A DNA stretch of 64,000 bases from Sclerotinia nivalis (lineage: Eukaryota > Ascomycota > Leotiomycetes > Helotiales > Sclerotiniaceae): positions 2,046,001-2,110,000 of the forward strand of contig JAPEIS010000012.1 in the NCBI GenBank assembly GCA_029531795.1, read 5' to 3'. Position 1 is the first letter of the stretch, and every line of letters begins with the position of its first letter. A model generated the notes under the pieces. It did not search any database and had not been told where the DNA came from. It saw only the letters and a program-made list of their open reading frames with translations. Below are positions 1-11,234 of this stretch, piece by piece. Position numbers and translations under genes: made by a program.

Positions 1-1966
1 AAAAACTCTTCTCTATTTTATTAACAAAGAATCTATTGAATCTAAATCTACTAACTTTGAATATGACTACAAATCTTGATAAATTAGCTTTAGATATCAT
101 TCAAGCTCTACAATCAGCATATACAGAATCAACTCAAAGATCACTCGGCCGAAACATAGATCAACTATAATAAAACAAGGCCTGCTAAATAACTATTCAA
201 AAAAACTAAACAAACAATTCTCCAGAATTAAAACAAAATCTTCGAAAGGTTATCAAAAAAGCAAAAAAGGAATTCTGGTTTTCTAAGTTTGATTCAATTA
301 AGGAAATAAAAGATATCTTTAAAATAACAAAATGGTATTAATCAGTTGGAATATATCGAATTCCTTTTTTAATAAATCCTTTAGATCATTTTTTTGCTAC
401 AATAATTCAAATTAAAAAAAATTTACTCATCAATAATCTACTGATCAATATAGCTGAAATTAATGATATCCTATTTGATTTGTTTTCAACTTCTATTCGT
501 TCAATTACCTTTCCTGTTATCACAATTCAGGATATTCAAACTGTTATCCTTTGTACGGGTAATACAGCTCCAGGAATAGACGAGATCCCTACCAAGATCC
601 TACAGTTAGTATGGCCATTGATCGAACCATATATCTTATAACTCTTTCAAAAATACCTCGAAATATGTTATTATCCTAAATACTTCCAATCAATGATTGT
701 AACCATTATTCCGAAACTGAATAAATCAGATCGCACAAACCCTAAATCCTATAAACCAATAACCCTGCTTTTAATATTAGAAAAAGGTTTCGAATATTTG
801 ATTACAAAGAAGATATTCTAGATTGTTATAATCCTCAAAATACTAATCAAACAACAATTCGGAATGCTTTTTTTGTATTCATTAATCGATTTTACAATTT
901 GCTTTATATATGATTTGGAAATAACTTTGAATTTAGATTCTAAAGTTACCTTATTAACTATAAATATCAAAAATGCTTTTGATACTATTCTCCCAAAACA
1001 TTTGGTCCGCCGATTCAGGGAACAAAAATAACCTGATAATTTAGTTCGATAAATATAATCGTTCTCTATAAATCGAACAATTTGTATTCGGTTTGATGGC
1101 GAAATAGGGCCCAATATTAATATTAAATGTGATTTGTTACAAAACTCCCTAATTTCGTTTATTCTTTTTATACTTTATATAACCCCTTTGTTTTGGTTAG
1201 GTAATTCTATTCAAAGATTTGGATATATAGATGATATTGCATTAGTAGCTTTTTCTTCAAATTTATAATCTAATTGTAATCAATTACAATCCGAAATGTT
1301 GAAAACTTTGGATTAGGGCAAATCTGAAGAGATCACTTTCGATCTTATAAAATCTGAACTGATTCATTTCTTCAGAGGCTTCAGGAAAGGTATCGAAAGT
1401 TTTATTATCTATACAGAAAATCTTTCAATAATGAAGAAACCAGGTCTATTGAGATAATTGGAGGTTTACTTTGATAGGGAACTGAGTTTCAAACCTTATG
1501 TCCAGATTCTTTCAATTAAGGCTTTTACAATTGCGAATACATTGTATTCGCTTAGAAGGACAACCCAAGGCATCCCATCAATTTTGCTTCAAAAAGCGAT
1601 TACAATCTGTATTCTGAAGAAATGCTACTTTGCAACCGAAACCTGATGGTTTAGCCGAACTAGAAAACGAGCCTAAACTTCACAATCTCGAATCAAGTAG
1701 ATAGACATTTGAGACTTTTGAATAAGATTATACTAACTAACACTCGAACAATCCTTCCTGTATTCTGTACAATTAATATTGTTGCTCTATACAAGGAATC
1801 AAATCTGATACTTCCTGAGATTGAACTAAATTTGATATCCCAAAACTTCGTTGTCCGAATGATTCGGCTAGATCCTAAATATCCCTTTCGAATTCGAACC
1901 AAAAATATTTTAACTAAAGTTAAGATTAGAACTACTGAATCAAAATTCTTAAGAATTATCCTAGCT
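1..1966 (+). pseudogene. Tad1-like LINE reverse transcriptase, RIP-decayed, 5' end outside window
   Basis: This is the reverse transcriptase ORF of a fungal non-LTR retrotransposon, read across many stops and frame changes. The fingers motif N-T-A-P-G-I-D-E-I-P is at about 561-590, a P-K-S-Y-K-P-I-T block at about 738-767, and the catalytic box G-Y-I-D-D-I-A at 1221-1241. Thumb-type blocks follow, including a W-L-G-V-Y-F-D-like stretch near 1455 and L-L-Q-K-A-I-T near 1590. A clean frame at 1709-1972 (start of about 87 codons) matches the region that follows the RT in Tad-clade LINEs. Stops fall where Trp, Gln or Arg codons are expected. The endonuclease would lie upstream of the window and the RNase H is missing. 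The copy is cut at 1966 by the LTR of the next element. The family is clear; no activity is possible. Confidence 0.9.
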
Positions 1967-2251
1967 TGTTAAGATCACATAGGCAAAGAATCAATTAGTC
2001 GTAAAACCGTAGCCAAACTTTTCATTACCCTTTCTAATCATGAATAAACTATTACTTTTAAGTTCAATCAATAAAGAGATATCAGAACGCCTATAGTTCG
2101 CCACCATTCCTGTCCTTTCATAAGCAATACAAAGAAGCTTGTTTACTAAACATTCCAAACTGATCGATGACGTTCCTACGCTGATGATTCGAAATGAGAA
2201 CGCCTCCGTTTAGGTTTCTTGTTTTGACGAAACTGTTGCGTGATCGTAACA
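1967..2251 (-). repeat. 3' LTR of chromovirus A (285 bp)
   Basis: Direct repeat of 9066-9350. On the plus strand it begins TGTTAAGATC and ends GATCGTAACA, giving TGTTA...TAACA inverted ends. Relative to the other LTR it retains C or G at the differing sites seen, so it is the less mutated copy. Confidence 0.95.
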
Positions 2252-2266
2252 GAGCCTTCCCTTCAA
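2252..2266 (-). other. Polypurine tract of chromovirus A
   Basis: Read on the minus strand, the bases just before the 3' LTR are GAAGGGAAGGCTC. A purine run at this position is the usual plus-strand primer of LTR retrotransposons and confirms which LTR is the 3' one. Confidence 0.75.
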
Positions 2267-2530
2267 GGCTTCGCTTCTGAGAAGCCTATTGGTTCTGAAA
2301 TCGTTTGCTGTTCTTAAATCATTTGCCAGATGCGAGATACCGTCGGACAACAATATGAATGTAGCGTTTGGTCCCTTATATAACAAATAAATACAAACAA
2401 AACATAAACAATAATAATGCGTAATCCGCTTTATTAGAGCATTATAAACTTTTCAATTCTTTATTTCAATTTTCTGCAATTCTTTTGTTGATATTGCGAT
2501 AATACTATCAAATTCCTAAATACCTTCAAT

Positions 2531-3987
2531 ATGTCTTATCAAATCCCCGAATTAGCAACGCAATCTGCTTGCTTACCTCCACAACTCATATAATCAATTT
2601 GTCTCCGCTGCGTTAAGCGCATAACCAATTACAATAGCAAAAAAGTTCTACCAAATAGAAAGGTAATCAATAAGAAATGTTTCTTTCTCAAAGGAATCGA
2701 TTTATCATATACCGAATGCATCCAAAAGAAGAAAACTTGTGATACACCACCAGAAGTATTTCATTCTGCTATAAATCGAATGTTGCGGCTACATCGCGAA
2801 TAAAAAACGGCTCCAACAAATTCTCCAGAAGAAACAACAATTCGAAGAAGTTTAAATGATCGTCAGCTTAATTTTATTCGAAGAGTGGAAGCTTTTTTTT
2901 GTAAACAAAAGAAATATAGTTTAAAACAAGAACCTCGGAATACGAAAGAGGCTGTATTAGTATTGAATGTATAGGTGGAGAAAGGGGTGAAGTTGTTCGA
3001 GACTGGTATAGACTTGTTTCGATATTTCGTTGGTATACCCATAATGTTTATAAATGCTTTTGACTAATTTTCTATTAGCTAAAGCAAAATTCTATGGATA
3101 AGTTAGCAAATGAAGCCAAATTGGAGGATACCTCTAATGAGGAGGATAGTTCTGATACTGTCCCTACTCGATTCAAATCGTCGAAATTCTTTCGTGCTCC
3201 AACAAAACGAGCAAGTTGCAAAAGTGCCAAAGGCAAAACAAAAGATACACAGAATACTAACGATCGTATAGTAAAGGAGGAGTAGACAATTCCATTTTCT
3301 ATTTTTAAAACAAAGAAGATTGGAGAAGTTTGCAAATTGATTTTTACAAAGAGAAAGATATCGGAATTTGTTGAACCTTTCGACGATGATGATGAGGACA
3401 TTGAAGCGATTAACGGCGGAAAACCTTTGGCTTTTAAAAAGTCCAAAAAGAAGAAAACTAAAACTTCTATTATAATCAATATACCTTCTTCACCTTCAAA
3501 AAGCTTTGGTACATTGAATACTATTCCGGAACCAAGTGTAGTACTGTCGACAAAGCATCAAGAAACATCTATTCCCTTAACGAAATCAAGTATATCAATA
3601 ATAGGCAAGGAAGCAATTAGGGATGAAGATTTGTTAAATTTTTCTAGCCCTGATATTATAAGTAATATCTCAGATAAACACGATTTATATGAAAAAACTT
3701 TTGTTTCCAAATAATGAATATAATGAATCTTTATTGACCAATGATTAGTCGTTAATGAATCTGTCGGATCAAGACTTCGAACTGTAAACAGCTCTCTTTC
3801 TGGTACGCGGATATCACAGGTTACACGTCGTAATCCTGTCGTTGAAGAGTGTATCAGATATATGTTTCATTAATCGGCTGAGCTAGATACTGATGAAAAT
3901 TCTGATAATATTGAAGAGGATAATTTGTTGAAGATAGAGGTAAAAAAGCGGAGGAAGTGTGAACACTATATAGCAAAGGAAAATTAA
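2531..3987 (+). pseudogene. Extra gene antisense to chromovirus A, probably one intron, function unknown
   Basis: This reading frame lies between the 3' LTR and the chromodomain, opposite to gag-pol. Frame one starts at ATG 2531 (M-S-Y-Q-I-P-E-L) and runs to about 2986. A second frame runs from 3079 to a stop at 3985-3987, about 303 codons; its only interruptions are TAG, TAA and TGA codons of RIP type (3283, 3712-3726, 3742, near 3871). The two frames join in phase if an intron spans 2987-3078: GTGAAG donor, branch-like GACTAAT near 3062, acceptor TAG at 3076-3078. GTTGGT at 3029 is an alternative in-phase donor. The second exon has an acidic run D-D-D-D-E-D at about 3379-3400, then a basic nuclear-signal-like K-K-S-K-K-K-K-T-K-T near 3437-3465, and a Lys/Arg-rich tail (V-K-K-R-R-K). 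I recognise no domain. The upstream TATA-like sequence near 2375 could be its own promoter. The gene is broken here. Confidence 0.65.
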
Positions 3988-4055
3988 TGTATTAGAAAGG
4001 TTTTCAAAATAATAAATAAAGTAAATGAGCGTTTTTGCGGTGTGCTTTAATCGTA

Positions 4056-4256
4056 TTACTTCTTAGTTCTTTGCCTTCGTTGTATAGGTGATACATTTTC
4101 TTTTTCATAATTTTCCAATTGTCTTTTGACATGTATTAAATTTCGTGAAGCTTCCCAAGTATCTTCCACTGGTTGATAGTCTTTCCATCGTACTAAATAT
4201 TGTATTCCTCGTTCTTTTTTCCTATATACTAATATCTTTTCAACTTTATATTCCAT
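4056..4256 (-). pseudogene. Chromodomain at the C terminus of chromovirus A integrase
   Basis: Sixty-six codons with the classic chromodomain pattern: Y-K-V-E-K-I-L, then Y-L-V-R-W-K-D-Y, then T-W-E-A-S-R-N-L. The aromatic residues expected to bind methyl-lysine are present (Tyr of the first strand, Trp of V-R-W, and Y three residues later). In chromoviruses this domain is fused to integrase and directs insertion towards H3K9-methylated chromatin, which fits the repeat-dense setting. This is one of the best preserved stretches of the window, with no internal stop. Confidence 0.93.
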
Positions 4257-5500
4257 ATATCCATCAATTTTTTCAGGAGGCGGAGGATTAGCGAAACCAT
4301 CATGTTGATGCTACGGTTTTAGTAAAGAAACATAGAAGACGTTGTGTATTTTGTATAATAATGGAAGTGTTAGTTTATATACTTGTCCATTGCTTATAAT
4401 ATTGGTGATAATAAAGGGGCCTATAAAACGATCGGAAAATTTCTTTTTGGGTCATAATTGTTTAATGTTTTTGGTATTGAGTATAACTTTATCGCCGATA
4501 TGAAATCGCTAAGATAGATCCTTCTTATTATTCTTTGATCTCCTTTTTGTAGACTTTTCCCAAATCTCTACTAATTTTACCTTTTCTTGATTCAACGATT
4601 CAATACATTCTTTTGCAGCGGATGTCTTCTCTTCAACATCAACGTCCTCGCCGATGTAATTGAAAATAAATAGATATCTATACATTGCTTTGAAAGATGC
4701 TTCTTCAATTATATTATGCTATGTTGCATTATATATGAATTCTGCTAAGAATAGTAGCGCAATCCAATCATCCTATCTCCAATTTGTATAACAAGTAATA
4801 TAATGAATTAGATTTTGATTTTGATATTCTATTTGATTATCGATTTGTGAATGAAATGTGATGGATAATTTGTAGCGAATTCTTAAATAAAACATTAAAC
4901 TACTTCAAAATTTATTTGCAAATTGTAATCCTCTATTAAATATTATCCTTTCCGGTGTACCGAAATCTTTAAAAACATATCGAAATAGAATTTCTGTTAG
5001 TTCTAATAAAGTTATTGTTTTATTAACTGGAATGTATCGAACGAGTTTCATATATCTATCGATAATTACAAATACAATATTGTATATATATTTATCTATT
5101 TTAGAAGGGGGTAAATCTGTGACAAAATCCATTGTTATTTCTTTTCAAGGATCTGGAGGAAGTGGTAGGGTTTGTAATTCGCTGTAAAGCTGATGCCGTT
5201 TTACGGCTGTCCGTTGATAGATAGTATATATCCGTATATGCCTTTTTACATCTTTCATTATACTATACCAAAAATACTTGCTTTTCAAGATTTCCCATGT
5301 TTTCTTAACATTTCAATGACCCCCCATAGGATTATCGTAATGAACCTGTAAGATTTCTGCTTTCACAGTATTATCTGACGGTACGAAGGCATGTCCATTA
5401 TACTTGAGCAAACCATTGGCATCGATTTACCAAAGTGCAGCATCTTTAGCGGAACCACTTCTAAATTTTAGATACTCTTTATTCTTTGTAAAATCGTTAT
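4257..5500 (-). pseudogene. Integrase of chromovirus A
   Basis: The catalytic core is clear at 4905-5132: M-D-F-V-T-D-L-P-P-S carries the first catalytic Asp and is followed by an R-Y-I-P-V block. The second site reads I-I-F-N-R-G-L-Q-F, where S-D-R-G-x-Q-F is expected, so the second catalytic Asp has become Asn, a G-to-A change. The zinc-binding N-terminal region lies roughly at 5150-5400 but is badly broken. The C-terminal part leads straight into the chromodomain. The frame is interrupted several times between 4257 and 4900. Confidence 0.85.
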
Positions 5501-5504
5501 TCTC

Positions 5505-7415
5505 TTAAAACCACAACAAAGTATTTCTCATTGACTCAGATATAGATTCGAATACTGTTTCGTCAGCTATCAATATACAAGCCAACCGATGTGGTAGCAA
5601 CTGTTTGCAATCAATCATCACCAATGACCTTCCTGAATCACAAAGGGATAAGCTATACCCATCCCTTTGAAAAAGGCCTATTATATTTCTCAAGGATTCT
5701 ATTTCCATTATAAATAGATAAAAAAGTGCAACAATAACTACAGTATTCCTTAATTTGTTTTGTAATGTAAACAGCATTTCGTTAATTCCATTCACATCTT
5801 CGGTATAATCGAGTTTTCTTAACGGATCATCAGCGGGATTCAATTTTCCGGATCTATATATGATTATGAAATCGTAAACAACTAAAACTTTAGCCCATCG
5901 TACTTGTCGTCCATTAAATTGCTTTGTTTTCATGAAATATTGAAGACTATTGTGATCCGTTTTGACCACAATTGTATACTAACTACTTACAACATAATAC
6001 CGCCATTAAACAAAAGCTATATAAATAGCTAAAAGTTCTTGATTATGTATAAAATATCTTTGCTCAATTGAAGTGAGTTTTCTTGAATAAAAGGCAACGG
6101 GATATCATCGGAAAACAGTAAGATCATTTAGATCATCAAAAAATAATTGAGAAAGTATACATCCTAAAGCAAATCCAGAAGCATCTGTTTCGAGTAAGAT
6201 TCGAAGGGTTGGTTCAAAATATCTGAATATTGGTACAGTAATGAATACCTTCTTTAGATTATCAAAAGCTTCCTAAACCTTCTTAGTCCATTTAAATTTT
6301 AATACAGCTTTTCCTTTTTTGATGCCTTTTAATAAATCGATTAAATTATAAATTACTTATGAATATCCAACAATAAATCGACAATAGAAGTTTGCAAAGC
6401 CTAGGAAAACTTGGACATCACAAAACGATTTTGGTTTAGACCACTCTGTAATTATCTGAATTCGGCTTAGTTCTATAGTGATACCTTTTCCTGATACAAT
6501 AAAACTTAAGAACTCGACTTTATATATATAAAATATACATTTCTTCAATTTCGTATAAAGTTTATATTCAATCAATTTAGCGAGAACTTTACAAACGTCG
6601 GCGATATATATTTCCTTGTCTTTAAAATAAATAAGAATATCGTCTAAATATATAATACAAATGCTATCTGTAAGACCAATAAGTACTTGATTAATATAAG
6701 TTTAAAAAATTGCAAAAGCATTCATTAAACCAAAAGGTATAATTAGATACTCAAATTGGCCATATCGAATACGGAAAGCTGTCTTCCATTCATCGCCTTC
6801 CCGTATACGTATTCGATGGTAAGCATCTTTCAAATCGAGTTTTGTGAAAAAGACCCCTTATCTTAAGCGATCCAAAGATTCGCTAATTAAAGGTAAAGGT
6901 GTACGATCCTTTTTCGTAATTTTATTAAGGCCACGATAATCAACACATAATCGATAACCACCATCTTTCTTTGGTACAAACATAATTGGCGCACCAGCAA
7001 AGCTAATCGAACAGCGGATCCAATTTTTCTTTTGATATTCATCAAGGTATTGTCGTAGAACAGTTAATTCTTGTTCTGATAAAGTGTATATTAATCTCCA
7101 AGATAGAGTAGTTCCAGATTCGAGATCAATACGATGTTCCATTGAGTGATGATCGGGAAGCAAGCTGTTTTCATCTTCAGAAAAAGCCTGTTCATATTCT
7201 TTGTATTCAAGAGGTATTTTTAAAGGTATTAATATTAAGATTTTTCGGTTTTTGGATGAAAATCGTATAATAGAATTGGTTTCAGGTAGAAGTACACAAA
7301 TTGTAGTTTCAGCTTTTATATCTCGATATAATTCTTTTGCTGTTATCATTTCCATATCATACAATGCGGAACGAAAGCGGAGAGTAGTTGATTTCCAATT
7401 AATATCTGGATTCAC
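5505..7415 (-). pseudogene. Reverse transcriptase and RNase H of chromovirus A
   Basis: RT begins in the long frame 6858-7415. It has the substrate-grip block F-V-P-K-K-D-G-G-Y-R-L-C-V-D-Y-R near its end, and the preceding W-R-L-I-Y-T-L-S-E-Q-E-L block typical of Gypsy pol. The palm and thumb continue to about 6357 (V-F-L-G-F-A-N-F-Y-C-R-F-I). RNase H follows; its end is recognisable at 5870-5969 by T-D-H-N-S-L-Q-Y-F-M-K and R-Q-V-R-W, then the linker Y-R-S-G-K-L-N-P-A-D to integrase. Frame changes and stops separate the blocks. Confidence 0.92.
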
Positions 7416-7424
7416 AGTTTGAAG

Positions 7425-7835
7425 CTATAGCAGCTCTAAAATAGCATCGATTTCGGGTAGATCCAAAGTAGCAGCAGTAAATCGATGAATATGAGTTCTT
7501 TTTTCTTTGGAATCGTCTAATACTTCGATAGTAAATTGATGATCACTATATGAGGGTATGGTCATCCCGTTAACAGATACTAATGGAGTGCCTTTTCCAG
7601 GATTAGGAATCCAGTCCCATTCAATACACTTGCTTTGTTGAATAATATTAGCTTGCGCATCAGAATCGATAAGACAGCGGAGTTTTGTCGGAATATTATT
7701 AACTTGAAAAGTTGCTTCAATAACTAAGATAGTACGTCCCTCTTGTTGAGGACCTAGAGTCATCGGAACAGTTAAAATTATTGCTGGGTCTGATCGTTTC
7801 CCTGATTCTTTTCCTCTTGGGAATATATAGGACAA
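7425..7835 (-). pseudogene. Retropepsin-like aspartyl protease of chromovirus A
   Basis: An open frame with R-C-L-I-D-S-D-A-Q-A-N-I, where the protease active site D-S-G is expected; the Gly is now Asp, another G-to-A change. The position between gag and RT, and the flap-like V-N-G-M-T-I-P-S-Y-S segment, support the call. It ends in an I-D-A-I-L-E-L-L block close to the RT frame. Confidence 0.82.
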
Positions 7836-7889
7836 ATGCGAGATTGATGATCTCCTTTATATTATCGGTATATAAGCAGATTAGTGTAT

Positions 7890-8992
7890 CCATTTGTATA
7901 ATGATTCTTTTATTAACAACAGAAACAAATCAGGTCCCTTTATCTATAATCGTTTTTCTGGTTTTCTTTGTTGGGTTTTTCCTTTGAAGGAGATTTAGAA
8001 CGTTGTTATGATTATATATCGGTCGCTGATAATATATTATTTTGCTATTTAGATAATTCATTTTGAGAACGATTAAAGGATGAATTTGATGATATAATTG
8101 TATTGCCTTGTCTTCGACCACAAAACAGATCGTTTGTGTTTTATGAACAATACATTTTATCCATATTCTCGAAACGATATACTTGCTTGATTAAATCGTT
8201 TCGACTTTCAGGCTACTGAATGGATTCTGAAATTCGTTTAGCAATATAAGGAAGTAAGCCTGATAAAAGTCGTTCTTTACAGACACTATCCGCTTCAGAT
8301 TCGATTTCCTCCTTTAGACTATCGAGGTATACTACAAAACTATTCACACTTTAATTAGATTGTTATTTAGCATTGATGATTTGTTGTATAGTATATCATT
8401 GTCGATTGCCTTTATCTAATATCACATCGCACATATATTCTTTGAATTCTTCCCAAAACATATTAGAATTCGTTGTAGAAGCTTCGTATCGATGCCAAAC
8501 CGCAAATGATTGTTATTGAAAGTATTGAATAATATGATTTATCTTCTTTTGATCAATTGAAAAATAATACCCATCATTATTTCGAAACATAAGTTCAGCC
8601 TGAAAAAAGAAATCCTTTGCTTCTCCAATATTAAGATTTTTATAAGATAACAGTTTTTAAAGTTTTGGAGGTTTCCCTGGAGAAGTATAAATGGGGTTAA
8701 ATATCGCCCCTGTTCCTTTGGCGATCGCTGATAGTAAATTAGATACCCTTTTTTATATAAAACAAACAAAAGTCTCTTCAATTTCTTGTTGATTTGCTTG
8801 CTTGAAAATATCGAACTCTTTTTGTATGTTTTCAAGTCTTTGCGTTAGATCTAATTCCAATTGTGTAATGGATTGACGATTAGGTATAAGCGTCTCGCCT
8901 TCGATTTCATTAAGGATTCTGGAAGCATTATTTCGACTTTGAGAAGTATTTGAATTAGTCGGACGATCTGGAGTATTTCTTGTTCCAACCAT
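7890..8992 (-). pseudogene. Gag of chromovirus A
   Basis: Starts at ATG 8992 ([11 protein letters not shown]), about 75 bases inside the 5' LTR. A Ser/Asn-rich head is followed by a helical [12 protein letters not shown] segment. The capsid-like part, broken by stops, has W-H-R-Y-E-A and F-W-E-E-F-K-E-Y near 8430-8510 and [11 protein letters not shown] near 8250. A nucleocapsid zinc-knuckle remnant (C-x-C then K-N-H-Y-T-N) is near 7900-7940. The start is chosen because it is the first Met after the LTR and leader. Confidence 0.8.
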
Positions 8993-9065
8993 TGCTATCC
9001 GATGGGGTTCCGTTAAGATACCGATAACTAATTGACGAGTTGCTCTTCAGATGAATAAAAAGAAT

Positions 9066-9350
9066 TGTTAAGATCATATAGGCAAAGAATCAATTAATCG
9101 TAAAACTATAACCAAACTTTTCATTACCCTTTCTAATCATGAATAAACTATTACTTTTAAGTTCAATCAATAAAGAGATATCAGAACGCCTATAGTTCGC
9201 TACCATTCCTGTCCTTTCATAAACAATACAAAGAAACTTGTTTACTAAACATTCCAAACTGATCGATGACGTTCCTACGCTGATGATTCGAAATGAGAAC
9301 GCCTCCGTTTAGGTTTCTTGTTTTGACGAAACTGTTGCGTGATCGTAACA
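9066..9350 (-). repeat. 5' LTR of chromovirus A (285 bp)
   Basis: Matches 1967-2251 end to end with the same length. At every differing site I noticed, this copy has A or T where the other has G or C. This is the expected direction for RIP or cytosine deamination. Confidence 0.95.
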
Positions 9351-10500
9351 AAACCCAATGAATATATTAAAATGTTATTATTGATAATTATTATAATCTT
9401 GATAATTACCTCGTTGGAAACTTCTACGATCAATTGGATTAAAGAGATAATATTGTTGAATTTAAAACTATACTTGATATCCTCCTCATTAATAGCTATT
9501 TCGATTGATTAAACTATTCGAACAGTATTATTGATTTTGATATAATTAATGATTACCTTTCAAATAATTACTTTTACAGAAAATACCTTTATATCCATTT
9601 GTATTTCTTATAATATCAATTTGTTTCTTTGCTTCACAATCTACAACTCAATACCCAGATTATTTACAAAAATAGTATAGATTATAAAGGTATTTATATT
9701 CTCTTTGTATTTATTTTAGAATTCTGATTGTATCGAAATCCATAAAATCGCCTTGGATATAAAATGCTGGCAATACTTATCGTTGAATATAAATTGAATT
9801 AGGTTTTGAAGAGTTTGTATTATAATATTCGTTATTCTGATAATTTTGGTTTTATATTTGGAATTTCTTTCTTTATTCTTCAATATCAATAAGTTCGCAA
9901 GGGTTTGAATCGCCTTTTATCAATACCTTCAATTCGTCGATGATTTTTTGTTTCATTATAAAAACCATTTCTCAAAGAATCTTTTCATTAAATACACCCA
10001 AATATTCCAATTATAAATAAAAAAGAGAAATAGGATTTTTTCGCCTATTTTGAATTTATCGAATTTGATTACTACTTCATATTCAATATTAATTGAAATA
10101 TAAAAACCATCAAGTTTCTTCAGGAATACATCCACAGTAATAAATTCCGATATATTATTTATAATTCCTTTAATATCCTTTCGTTTTTTTTGTTGAATTA
10201 TTCCTTTCAAAAGCAAAACTATATATAACAATTTCTTTTATTCTATATCGAAAACTACAGGATCGCTTTTTTAACAAATATATAAACCTATCTTTTAATC
10301 TTTGTATTCGCTTTATCAAATCAAAAGATCTGTTTTTTTATCTTTGAATAATTCAGGATTCTTCGTAGTTTGTTGTAATCGATAGATTGATACAACAAAA
10401 TTTGTACTAATAAATGATTGATCAAATTGTTCCCGAAAAGCAGAATTCTGAATCATTAATCTTATATTAACTATATTGTTTAATTGTAGATCTTTTTATA
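9351..10500 (-). pseudogene. Decayed Gypsy gag fragment
   Basis: Minus-strand remnant with a gag block F-L-K-K-L-D-G-F-Y-I-S near 10090-10130, then K-F-D-K-F-K-I-G-E-K. The chromovirus B gag at 39596-39850 has the parallel block K-L-D-K-L-Y-I-S-V-D-I-E and K-F-D-K-L-S-I-G. Downstream, near 9640-9670, a zinc-knuckle remnant reads Y-F-C-K-stop-S-G-Y-x4-D-C, with the first Cys and the His mutated. An Asn/Arg-rich end (R-R-S-F-Q-R-G-N-Y-Q) lies near 9410-9440. The matching pol is absent: the fragment stops at the chromovirus A LTR. Confidence 0.65.
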
Positions 10501-11083
10501 ATATATATATTTCTTATCGATATTACTCTACTTAAATTAATATTTGTTTTGTGAAATTGAACAAATATTATATATATATAATAATTTTAGGATTCTGTAT
10601 ATTAATAAATATATCGGAAATAAGGATTGGATCTTTAAGATCTTTATTTTCAATATTGGAAAATTTATATACAAGCTATTGATAATTAAAGAAAACAGAT
10701 TTAATATATTTTCGGAATTTGGGCATTGTTTTCGATCGGATTAAAAGTATCGATAATTCTGATAAAATTGATTGAATGATATCCGATATAGTAATAGATT
10801 ATTTAAAACAATCTTAAAAACTGGAATATAATTATGAAATCTTTGATTTCGAATATATAACGATATAGTACTAATTAAATCGAGATCTGGGTTTGAATCT
10901 GAATCTGGATTTGAATCTAGATTTAGATCTGAATTTGAATTGGAATCGAATTAAGGTGTTGTCTATTATTTATCGATACATTAATAATCAAAATTTCCGA
11001 ATATTTCGTGAAATTGATTATTTGGTAAGATTGGATTGTTTTTCCCGTTTAATAATAAAATCTTTATAAAGAATAAAATATAT
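10501..11083. other. A+T-rich spacer with a degenerate 6-12 bp repeat
   Basis: No gene is recognisable. At about 10880-10955 a run of GAATCT/GGATTTGAA-type units repeats imperfectly. Read on the minus strand it gives alternating Asp/Ser/Asn codons and could be a linker of the neighbouring Copia polyprotein, but I cannot show that. Confidence 0.4.
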
Positions 11084-11229
11084 TATCATAATAATAATAG
11101 GGTGCTTTAAAATATAATGATATTCTATAAAGAAGGAAGAAAGTACTAAAAAGAGCGCCGATTATATAGGGGATGGGTGCCTTAGATAGCCATACAGACT
11201 AGCTAGGAACGGGTTACGAACCCGTGACA
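11084..11229 (-). repeat. 146-bp LTR, family S, probably solo
   Basis: Inverted copy of 17359-17504, same length. On the minus strand it starts TGTCACGGGTTCGTAACCCG and ends ATGATA. No convincing target duplication (TATAT and ATACG). It sits inside or at the edge of a decayed Copia, and no internal region of its own is seen. Confidence 0.8.
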
Positions 11230-11234
11230 ATACG

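Larger units (their letters stand above)
1967..9350 (-). mobile_element. Ty3/Gypsy chromovirus A with extra antisense gene
   Basis: A complete LTR retrotransposon of 7384 bp in minus orientation. Two 285-bp LTRs bound gag, protease, RT-RNase H, integrase and a C-terminal chromodomain, in that order from right to left. It is less decayed than most neighbours: domains stay in long frames and the LTRs differ at about 8 positions by eye, all transitions. Between the chromodomain and the 3' LTR lie about 1.8 kb that pol does not need; they hold an oppositely oriented gene. No 5-bp target duplication is visible (TAGCT at left, AAACC at right), and the flanks are different elements (LINE and Gypsy gag). 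The locus has therefore probably been rearranged since insertion. Confidence 0.93.

Noticed and set aside
3075..3479. 134-codon minus-strand frame with Ser-rich and Val/Leu-rich parts
   Set aside because: It lies exactly opposite the antisense gene's second exon and mirrors its codons; the plus frame continues far beyond it with RIP-type stops only.
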